Assembly (NCBI GenBank): GCA_937930165.1
Contig: CALGVL010000004.1
Coordinates: forward strand, 1-7,085
Source: an uncultured Acetobacteraceae bacterium
GTDB taxonomy: Bacteria > Pseudomonadota > Alphaproteobacteria > Acetobacterales > Acetobacteraceae
Direction: 5' to 3'
Length of the DNA: 7,085 bases
Shown here: positions 1 to 5,263 of the stretch, piece after piece
Layout of the letters: the number at the start of each line of letters is the position of its first letter
Position numbering within the stretch: position 1 is the stretch's first letter
The notes under the pieces: model-generated
Told to the model about the DNA's origin: nothing
Seen by the model: only the letters and a program-made list of their open reading frames with translations
The model's database searches: none
Program-made: the position numbers and the translations under genes

Positions 1-250
1 GCGGCTGCCGCTGCCGGCGGGCATGGCACTGGCCGGCCTCTTCGGCCTGCTGCACGGGCATGCGCATGGGGTGGAGATGCCGGGCGGCTCGGCCTTCACC
101 TATGCCACGGGCTTCCTGGCCGCGACGGCCTTGCTGCACGGCGCGGGGCTGGCGCTGGCGGCGCCTTCCGCAGCCTGGGCGCGGCCTGCGGCGCGGATCG
201 CGGGCGGCGCGGCGGCGCTGGCCGGCCTGCTGCTCGCCCTGACAGGCTGA
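1..250 (+). CDS. HupE/UreJ-family membrane protein, C-terminal fragment
   Basis: The reading frame is open from base 2 to a TGA at 248-250 and gives 82 visible residues; the true start lies before the window. The fragment is very hydrophobic and forms about three membrane segments. The first contains the histidine-rich motif HGHAHG (visible residues 18-23), the second is a TYATGF-ATALLHGAG segment, and the third is an Ala/Gly/Leu-rich helix that ends the protein. This motif pair is the usual C-terminal signature of HupE/UreJ proteins, inner-membrane proteins linked to nickel (or cobalt) uptake for hydrogenase or urease. The histidines are the probable metal-binding residues. An ATG at 23 exists, but it falls inside a conserved helix and is unlikely to be the start. 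No urease or hydrogenase gene is visible, so its metal partner cannot be judged. It ends 4 bp from the end of the convergent thioesterase gene. The family call is fairly secure; the substrate is inferred. Confidence 0.8.
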   Translation, partial: RLPLPAGMALAGLFGLLHGHAHGVEMPGGSAFTYATGFLAATALLHGAGLALAAPSAAWARPAARIAGGAAALAGLLLALTG

Positions 251-254
251 GCGC

Positions 255-701
255 TTACTCCGGCCTGGCCGGTGCGGGCGCGAGGGCGAGAAAGCGCGCG
301 CGCACCGCCTCCGGGATCGGGGTCGGGCGGCGGGTGGCCCGGTCCAGCAGGACCATCACCGCCTCCGAGGTGGCGAAGCAGTCGTCGTCCTTGAACAGCG
401 CCTGGGCGACCGTGATGCTGCTGGTGCCGATCGCCGTCACCGCGCTGCCGATGCGCACCCGGCCGGGGTAGTGGATCTCCCGCCGGTAGTCGATGGCGAC
501 GCGCGCCACGACCATGACGAAGGGCTGCCCTTCGGAGGGACCGGTGGCGGCGCGCATCAGCTCCACCCGCCCGGCCTCGCACAAGGCGCCGATGGCGCCG
601 TTGTTGACATGGCCGTTCATGTCCGTGTCGGCGATGCGCAGCTTCTCCTCCGTCCAGAAGGAGAAGTCGGACGGGCGCGGCGGGGCCTTGCGATTGCTCA
701 C
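255..701 (-). CDS. acyl-CoA thioesterase, 4HBT hotdog-fold family
   Basis: A 148-residue protein, the normal length for a single hotdog domain of the 4-hydroxybenzoyl-CoA thioesterase / YbgC-like group. These cytoplasmic enzymes hydrolyse acyl-CoA thioesters. The family signature is near the N-terminus: RIADTDMNGHVNNG at residues 22-35, in which Asp27 aligns with the catalytic aspartate and His31/Asn33-Asn34 are the usual neighbours. It is followed by a helix with E42-x2-R45, also typical. A DYRREIHYPGRVRIG stretch in the middle is the family's second conserved strand. The chosen start is the GTG at 699-701, which overlaps the TGA of the preceding RraA-like gene as GTGA. Its own Shine-Dalgarno is weak, which suggests coupled translation. 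It is the last gene of the gnd-gntK-RraA-like cluster and has no clear link to gluconate metabolism. The preferred acyl chain cannot be read from sequence. Confidence 0.85.
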   Translation of the reverse strand: MSNRKAPPRPSDFSFWTEEKLRIADTDMNGHVNNGAIGALCEAGRVELMRAATGPSEGQPFVMVVARVAIDYRREIHYPGRVRIGSAVTAIGTSSITVAQALFKDDDCFATSEAVMVLLDRATRRPTPIPEAVRARFLALAPAPARPE

Positions 702-1408
702 TTCTGCTTCGTCTCGGCCTCGTAGCGCGCCTTGTTCTCGGCATTCGGCGGGTAGAGGCCGGGCAGCTTCTCGCCCTGCTGCACCTTGCTGACGATCCAG
801 GCTTCCAGCCGCTCCTGCTCCTCGCCGGTGGCGGCGACTTCCTCCACGAAGGCCGCCGGGATGCAGACCGCGCCGTCATCGTCCACCACGATCACGTCGT
901 CCGGGAAGACCGCGACGCCGCCGCAGCCGATCGGCTCCTGCCAGCCGACGAAGGTGAGGCCGGCGACGGAGGGCGGCGCCGCGCCGCCGCGGCACCAGAC
1001 CGGCATGCCGGTGCCGATCACCCCGGCCACGTCGCGCACCACGCCATCCGTCACCAGGGCAGTCACGCCGCGCTTCATCAGCCGGGCGCAGAGGATGTCG
1101 CCGAAGATGCCGGCATCGGTCACGCCCATCGCATCGGCGACGGCGATGCAGCCTTCCGGCATGTCCTCGATCGCCGCGCGGGTGGAGCGGGGGGAGGACC
1201 AGCTTTCCGGCGTGGCCAGATCCTCGCGCGCCGGGACGAAACGCAGGGTGAAGGCAGGGCCGACCAGGCGCCTGCCTTTGGCCGAAGGCGTGAAGGGCTG
1301 CGGCCCGCGCATCCAGACATTGCGCAGCCCCTTCTTCAGCAGGACGGTGGTGATGGTGGCGGTGGTGATCTTCTCAAGCTTTGCCTTGGTGGCAGCGTCA
1401 AGCGGCAT
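698..1408 (-). CDS. RraA-like protein, putative HMG/CHA-type class II aldolase or decarboxylase
   Basis: A 236-residue protein of the RraA-like fold (PF03737 type). Database entries of this type are often named 'ribonuclease activity regulator RraA', after the E. coli RNase E inhibitor. The same fold includes 4-hydroxy-4-methyl-2-oxoglutarate / 4-carboxy-4-hydroxy-2-oxoadipate aldolases, which cleave oxo-acids and decarboxylate oxaloacetate using a divalent metal. The aldolase signature D-x20-R-D is intact: GD at 103-104, then TDGVVRD at 120-126, with Asp104, Arg125 and Asp126. An upstream VADAMG (90-95) and a V-VDDDGAV segment (174-181) are also typical. It is longer than E. coli RraA (about 160 residues), with extra N-terminal and C-terminal helices. 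The start ATG (1406-1408) has an AGGAGGG site 7 nt upstream. It lies 32 bp after gntK and overlaps the thioesterase start by 4 bp. An enzymatic role on a sugar-acid-derived oxo-acid is inferred, and an RNase-regulator role is not supported by anything visible. Confidence 0.8.
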   Translation of the reverse strand: MPLDAATKAKLEKITTATITTVLLKKGLRNVWMRGPQPFTPSAKGRRLVGPAFTLRFVPAREDLATPESWSSPRSTRAAIEDMPEGCIAVADAMGVTDAGIFGDILCARLMKRGVTALVTDGVVRDVAGVIGTGMPVWCRGGAAPPSVAGLTFVGWQEPIGCGGVAVFPDDVIVVDDDGAVCIPAAFVEEVAATGEEQERLEAWIVSKVQQGEKLPGLYPPNAENKARYEAETKQK

Positions 1409-1415
1409 GGTCGCA

Positions 1416-1422
1416 CCCTCCT
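1416..1422 (-). promoter_or_regulatory. ribosome binding site of the RraA-like gene
   Basis: On the - strand this reads AGGAGGG, 7 nt before the ATG at 1406-1408. It is a strong site in the 32-bp gap after gntK, so the RraA-like gene can start translation independently even though it is probably on the same mRNA. Confidence 0.75.
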
Positions 1423-1440
1423 GCGGTCGGCCCTTGCCTG

Positions 1441-1955
1441 CTAGCGCCCTTCCGCGGGCCCGTCCAGAAAGGCGCGATGGGCTGCCTCCGCGATCGCCTC
1501 GGGCGGCGGCTCGACGGAGAGGATGATCGGGTTCTCCTCCGGGCCCGGCGGTTCCAGCGTGGCGAATTGGCTGGCCATCAGGCTGGCCGGCATGAAATGC
1601 CCGGCGCGGGCCGCTTGGCGGGCGGCGATGAGGGCCGGGTCACCCCGCAGGAAGACCAGCCGCACCCGCGGCCGCGCCCCGAGCAGGCGTTGGCGATAAA
1701 TGCGCTTCAGGGCCGAGCAGGTGACGACGCCACCCTCCCCCGCCGCCTGCCGCGCATCCAGCCAGGCGCCGATCGCATCCAGCCAGGGCCAGCGGTCGGC
1801 ATCGGTCAGCGGCTCGCCACGGCTCATCTTGGCGATATTGGCGGGCGGGTGGAAGGCATCCGCATCGGCGAAGGGCACGCCGAGACGAGCGGCGAGCAGT
1901 GGCCCCACCGTGCTCTTGCCGGCGCCGGAGACGCCCATGACGAGCGCCAGTTCCT

Positions 1956-1959
<4 letters not shown>
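1441..1959 (-). CDS. gntK: gluconokinase (GntK family)
   Basis: A 172-residue cytoplasmic kinase that phosphorylates D-gluconate with ATP to 6-phosphogluconate. Its length matches the GntK/IdnK family. A Walker A P-loop GVSGAGKST lies at residues 9-17. It is followed by the family-specific DADAFHPPANIAKMS (32-46) and DRWPWL (55-60), which form the gluconate-binding region. CSALKR (81-86) and GHFMP (120-124) with a following S-Q-F-LE-P segment complete the signature. All key elements are intact. The ATG (1957-1959) overlaps the TGA of gnd as ATGA, so translation is probably coupled; there is only a distant GGAG upstream. The product feeds the adjacent 6-phosphogluconate dehydrogenase directly. 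No gluconate transporter or GntR-type regulator is visible here, so gluconate may arrive from a distant permease or from periplasmic glucose oxidation. Confidence 0.95.
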
Positions 1960-2936
<977 letters not shown>

Positions 2937-2940
2937 CGGA

Positions 2941-2950
2941 CCTCCTCCCC
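2941..2950 (-). promoter_or_regulatory. ribosome binding site of gnd
   Basis: On the - strand this reads GGGGAGGAGG, ending 4 nt before the ATG at 2934-2936. It is close to a perfect anti-Shine-Dalgarno match. It decides the start codon and makes the longer in-frame start at 3005 unlikely. Confidence 0.85.
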
Positions 2951-2958
2951 TCGGTGGA

Positions 2959-2988
2959 CCCGGTATGGCGGCATCATTGCATGCCGGG
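2959..2988. repeat. imperfect dyad in the gnd leader/promoter, possible operator
   Basis: The outer arms CCCGGTAT (2959-2966) and ATGCCGGG (2981-2988) match as inverted repeats at 7 of 8 positions. A nested perfect dyad, CGGCAT (2969-2974) and ATGCCG (2981-2986), shares the right-hand arm. The element lies 22-52 bp upstream of the gnd ATG and covers the proposed -10 box. That position suits repressor binding, or the transcript could fold into a 5' leader hairpin. No regulator gene is visible and the motif matches no operator I can name, so the function is inferred. Confidence 0.35.
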
Positions 2989-3000
2989 ATGACCTGCCAA
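2973..3000 (-). promoter_or_regulatory. candidate sigma70 promoter for the gnd operon
   Basis: On the - strand a -35 box TTGGCA (2995-3000; 5 of 6 matches to TTGACA) is followed after 16 nt by a -10 box AATGAT (2973-2978; 4 of 6 matches to TATAAT). Transcription would begin near 2966 and leave a leader of about 30 nt carrying the strong ribosome site. This is the best housekeeping-type match I found in the divergent region, judged by eye only. The -10 box lies inside the dyad at 2959-2988. Confidence 0.4.
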
Positions 3001-3012
3001 GCCACCGGCTCC

Positions 3013-3037
3013 GGAACGGGACCGTCGCAAGGCCGTG
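3013..3037 (+). promoter_or_regulatory. weak EcfG-like promoter match before the DUF3597 gene
   Basis: GGAAC (3013-3017), a 16-nt spacer, then CGTG (3034-3037) resembles the alphaproteobacterial general-stress sigma EcfG consensus GGAAC-N16/17-CGTT with one mismatch in the -10 part. The start codon is about 80 bp downstream. Such a short motif can occur by chance in GC-rich DNA, so this is only a candidate. No good sigma70 promoter was seen for this gene. Confidence 0.25.
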
Positions 3038-3106
3038 CTGCCGTCAGGCTGAACCATCACGCCCCGAAGATCGTTCCCGCAGGGTCGCGGTCATCAACCC
3101 CGAAGC

Positions 3107-3114
3107 AGAGGAGG
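3107..3114 (+). promoter_or_regulatory. ribosome binding site of the DUF3597 gene
   Basis: AGAGGAGG followed by a 5-nt spacer before the GTG at 3120-3122. It fixes the GTG as the start and argues against both the ATG at Met8 and any in-frame start further upstream. Confidence 0.8.
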
Positions 3115-3119
3115 CCTCG

Positions 3120-3557
3120 GTGAGCATCTTCGGCTCGATCATGTCCAAGATCTTCGGTCATGGCCAGGCAGCGGCGCAGACCGGTACCCAGGCCGCTGCC
3201 TCTGCCCCATCGGCCGCGCAAGGCCCGGCCGCAGCGCCGCAGCCCGCCACGGCCGCTCCGGCACGGCCGGACGATGCGCAGCCCGGCACCGCGCAGCAGT
3301 CCGTGGATGTGGAGGCCATCCTGACCGAGATGGCCGCGAGGAACCCGCAGAAGCTGGACTGGCGCCACTCCATCGTGGACCTGATGAAGCTGCTCGGCCT
3401 CGACAGCAGCCTAGAGGCGCGGAAGGAGCTGGCGCGGGAGCTGAATTACAGCGGCAGCACCAGCGATTCCGCGGCCATGAACATCTGGCTGCACAAGCAG
3501 GTGATGCAGAAGCTGGCGGAGAATGGCGGCAAGGTGCCGGAGGATCTGCGCCGGTAG
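3120..3557 (+). CDS. DUF3597 domain protein, function unknown
   Basis: A 145-residue protein in three parts. A short N-terminal amphipathic segment, MSIFGSIMSKIFG (1-13), is followed by a low-complexity Ala/Pro/Gln linker (about 17-60), then a compact charged helical domain (62-145). The domain contains KLDWRHSIVDLMKLLGLDSS (78-97), a KELARELNY helix, and an N-IWLHKQVM-KLAENGGKVP tail. This pattern is typical of DUF3597, a small family of proteobacterial proteins whose function I cannot state. There is no signal peptide or membrane helix; the N-terminal segment could bind a partner or a membrane surface. The start is GTG 3120 because AGAGGAGG sits 5 nt upstream. The frame stays open upstream to 1977, but that part is antisense to gnd. 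The gene stands alone, divergent from gnd and convergent with the molybdoenzyme operon, so context does not tie it to either. Stress-related expression is only hinted at by the upstream motif. Confidence 0.85.
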   Translation: MSIFGSIMSKIFGHGQAAAQTGTQAAASAPSAAQGPAAAPQPATAAPARPDDAQPGTAQQSVDVEAILTEMAARNPQKLDWRHSIVDLMKLLGLDSSLEARKELARELNYSGSTSDSAAMNIWLHKQVMQKLAENGGKVPEDLRR

Positions 3558-3563
3558 CGCAAG

Positions 3564-3587
3564 GCCCGGAGGCGCAGGCCTCCGGGC
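3564..3587. terminator. GC hairpin between convergent genes, probable bidirectional terminator
   Basis: A perfect 10-bp stem, GCCCGGAGGC (3564-3573) and GCCTCCGGGC (3578-3587), with a 4-nt loop. It fills the 36-bp gap between the stop of the DUF3597 gene (TAG, 3555-3557) and the stop of the anchor gene (TGA, 3594-3596 on the - strand). Neither side has a proper U-tract: GCGTTGT follows on + and CTTGCGC on -. It is therefore not a classical intrinsic terminator, though stem strength and position suit one serving both strands or protecting mRNA 3' ends. Confidence 0.65.
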
Positions 3588-3593
3588 GCGTTG

Positions 3594-4526
3594 TCAGGTG
3601 CCGGTGTAGTAGAGCGTCACCGTGTGGGTGGCCTCGGCGAACATCAGCCAGCGCTCGACCAGCAGGCCGCCGAGCGCCAGGACGGCGCCGATGGTGAGCA
3701 GTGCCATTGCCGCCGCGCCGCCGGTGAGAAGGGCCAGCAGCGCCAGCAGCATGGGCAGGCCGAAGCCGGCCGCCAGCACGATGCGACGCAATTTCGCCGC
3801 GTGCTTGCGGGCGATGCGGAAGCCCATCTCCCGCAGCAGGTAATTGGTCTGGGTATGCGGCGGATCGAGCGGCCGGACCTTGCCGATCTGGCCGAGGCCG
3901 GTGGCGCTTTCCGCCGTCGCCTCCGGCGGCTGGGTGTCTATGCCGCGCCAATAGGCGGTCTTGAGCAGGAAGCCACCCGCCCCGGTCAGCAGCGCCAGCA
4001 CCGCCGGCACCGCGCCATTCCCCCAGAAGGCGGCGAGCATCGCCAGCAGCGCCGCGCCGCTGAAGGCCGCCAGCATCAGGTAACCCGGCACCACCAGCGG
4101 ATGATGCCATTGCCGGATGGGCTTCAGCGAGGCGTAGATCATGCCGGTGCTGTAGACCGTCACCATCGCGCTTGTCGCCGCCAGCAGCCCCATGGGCGCG
4201 GCCAGAGCCGGGATGTCGCCCAGCAGCCCGATGCCGAACAGCACTGCCGGCAGATAGGTGAGGAGCGCCGCCACCCCCTCCCGCGACAGCCAGGAGGAAC
4301 GCCATTGCGAGATCGCGCGCCAGGCCCGCTCCGGATGGCCGAGATGCGCCAGGGAGGAGAGCAGTCCCACCGTAATCAGCAGCAGCGCCAGGCCAAGCGC
4401 CACCAGCCCGAACCAGGGATCCCCCGGAATCAGGCCCAGCGGCCGGAGCAGGCCGAGCCAGTACAGCAGCCCGTAGCCGGCGCCGGAAGCGGTGGTGAAG
4501 AAGACGATCGAGCCAGCGGGGTTCAT
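3594..4526 (-). CDS. soeC: DmsC-type membrane anchor of a molybdoenzyme, SoeC-like
   Basis: A 310-residue inner-membrane protein of the DmsC family, about the usual length. It anchors the catalytic and iron-sulfur subunits and passes electrons between them and the quinone pool. Roughly eight hydrophobic helices can be seen, near residues 5-30, 36-60, 84-105, 107-130, 145-167, 171-190, 247-268 and 271-293. The DmsC hallmark HLGHPERAWRAISQWRSSWL (residues 61-80) follows helix 2. A long polar loop between helices 6 and 7 contains TQTNYLLREMGFRIARKHA, also typical of the family. The ATG (4524-4526) overlaps the TGA of the iron-sulfur subunit gene as ATGA. It is the last gene of the operon and ends 7 bp from the hairpin at 3564-3587. 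The DmsC-family call is firm; the sulfite-dehydrogenase assignment rests on the partner subunits. Confidence 0.8.
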   Translation of the reverse strand: MNPAGSIVFFTTASGAGYGLLYWLGLLRPLGLIPGDPWFGLVALGLALLLITVGLLSSLAHLGHPERAWRAISQWRSSWLSREGVAALLTYLPAVLFGIGLLGDIPALAAPMGLLAATSAMVTVYSTGMIYASLKPIRQWHHPLVVPGYLMLAAFSGAALLAMLAAFWGNGAVPAVLALLTGAGGFLLKTAYWRGIDTQPPEATAESATGLGQIGKVRPLDPPHTQTNYLLREMGFRIARKHAAKLRRIVLAAGFGLPMLLALLALLTGGAAAMALLTIGAVLALGGLLVERWLMFAEATHTVTLYYTGT

Positions 4527-5263
4527 CGCGTCAGCACCCGGTCCATCCAGCGCAGCAGCGGGTTCTTGATGTCCATTGAGGTCGGCGCGTCCTCCACCGG
4601 CTTCGCCTGCACCGTGGCGCGCTTGCGTGGCGGCAGGTACTTGTTCACCGGCTTGTAGCCCATCTCCGGCATCAGGTCGTAGCCGCCGCGCTCCCGCACC
4701 AGTTTGGAGACGGCGCTTTCAGGGTCGCCGAGATCGCCGAAATGCCGCGCCTGGGTCGGGCAGGTGGCGACGCAGGCGGGGATGCGGCGTTCCTCCGGGA
4801 TGGTCTCGTTGTAGATGCGGTCGATGCAGAGCGTGCATTTCTTCATCACGCCTGCATCCTCGTCCATCTCCCGCGCGCCATAGGGGCAGGCCCAGGCGCA
4901 GAGGCCGCAGCCGATGCAGGTGTCGTGGTTGACCAGGACAATCCCGTCCTCCTCCCGCTTGTAGCTGGCGCCGGTCGGGCAGACGGTGACGCAGGCGGGC
5001 TGCTCGCAATGCAGGCAGCTTCGCGGGAAGTGGACGGTGCGGCCCTGCTCGCCCTCGCCGGCCTCGAAGCTGTGGACGCGGTTGAACCACACGCCCTCGG
5101 CCCCTGCCGAATAGGGATGGAAGTCCGGCAGCGGCGCGCTGTGGCCGCTGGTGTTCCACTCCTTGCAGTTGGTGGCGCAGGCCTGGCAGCCGACACAGGT
5201 GTCCAGGTCGATGACGAGGCCGAGCTTCTTCTGGCCCGGCTTGATCTCGGGAAGGCAGGTCAC
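4523..5263 (-). CDS. soeB: four-cluster [4Fe-4S] electron-transfer subunit, SoeB/DmsB-like
   Basis: A 246-residue ferredoxin-like subunit that relays electrons from the molybdenum subunit to the membrane anchor. All sixteen cysteines for four [4Fe-4S] clusters are present: C23-x2-C26-x2-C29-x3-C33, C83-x2-C86-x4-C91-x3-C95, C116-x2-C119-x2-C122-x3-C126, and the split set C143-x2-C146 with C164-x3-C168. The N-terminal LGLVIDLDTCVGCQAC is typical of this group. No Tat or Sec signal is visible, consistent with a cytoplasm-facing complex or export with a partner. A C-terminal tail with YKPVNKYLPPR (203-213) and a Lys/Arg-rich end extends beyond the last cluster. The start is the GTG at 5261-5263, overlapping the catalytic subunit's TGA as GTGA. 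Upstream in-frame sequence to 5611 is antisense-type shadow without family match, and the weak ribosome site suggests coupled translation. DmsB/PhsB-type assignment is secure; SoeB is the best specific guess. Confidence 0.85.
   Translation of the reverse strand: MTCLPEIKPGQKKLGLVIDLDTCVGCQACATNCKEWNTSGHSAPLPDFHPYSAGAEGVWFNRVHSFEAGEGEQGRTVHFPRSCLHCEQPACVTVCPTGASYKREEDGIVLVNHDTCIGCGLCAWACPYGAREMDEDAGVMKKCTLCIDRIYNETIPEERRIPACVATCPTQARHFGDLGDPESAVSKLVRERGGYDLMPEMGYKPVNKYLPPRKRATVQAKPVEDAPTSMDIKNPLLRWMDRVLTR

Noticed and set aside
100..879. 259-codon - strand frame across the thioesterase and HupE genes
   Set aside because: It is a shifted frame of the RraA-like and thioesterase genes. The two real frames show conserved motifs and this one shows none.
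2937..3005. 23-residue N-terminal extension of gnd from an in-frame start at 3005
   Set aside because: The added residues precede a Rossmann motif that normally begins within a few residues of the start, and a near-perfect ribosome site sits just before the ATG at 2934-2936.
3062..3078. GGAAC on the - strand (3074-3078) as an EcfG-type promoter for gnd
   Set aside because: No CGTT-like -10 element occurs at 16-17 nt, and the implied start would be over 100 nt from gnd with a better sigma70-like candidate nearer.
3139..4305. 388-codon - strand frame overlapping both the soeC-like and DUF3597 genes
   Set aside because: It is an out-of-frame reading of soeC that continues antisense through the DUF3597 gene. 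The Arg/Ala/Gly-rich sequence has no recognisable motif.
3591..4658. 355-codon + strand frame antisense to the soeC-like gene
   Set aside because: Its translation is rich in Gln/Arg/His/Gly, an artefact of reading a hydrophobic membrane-protein gene backwards. The opposite strand encodes a clear DmsC-type protein.
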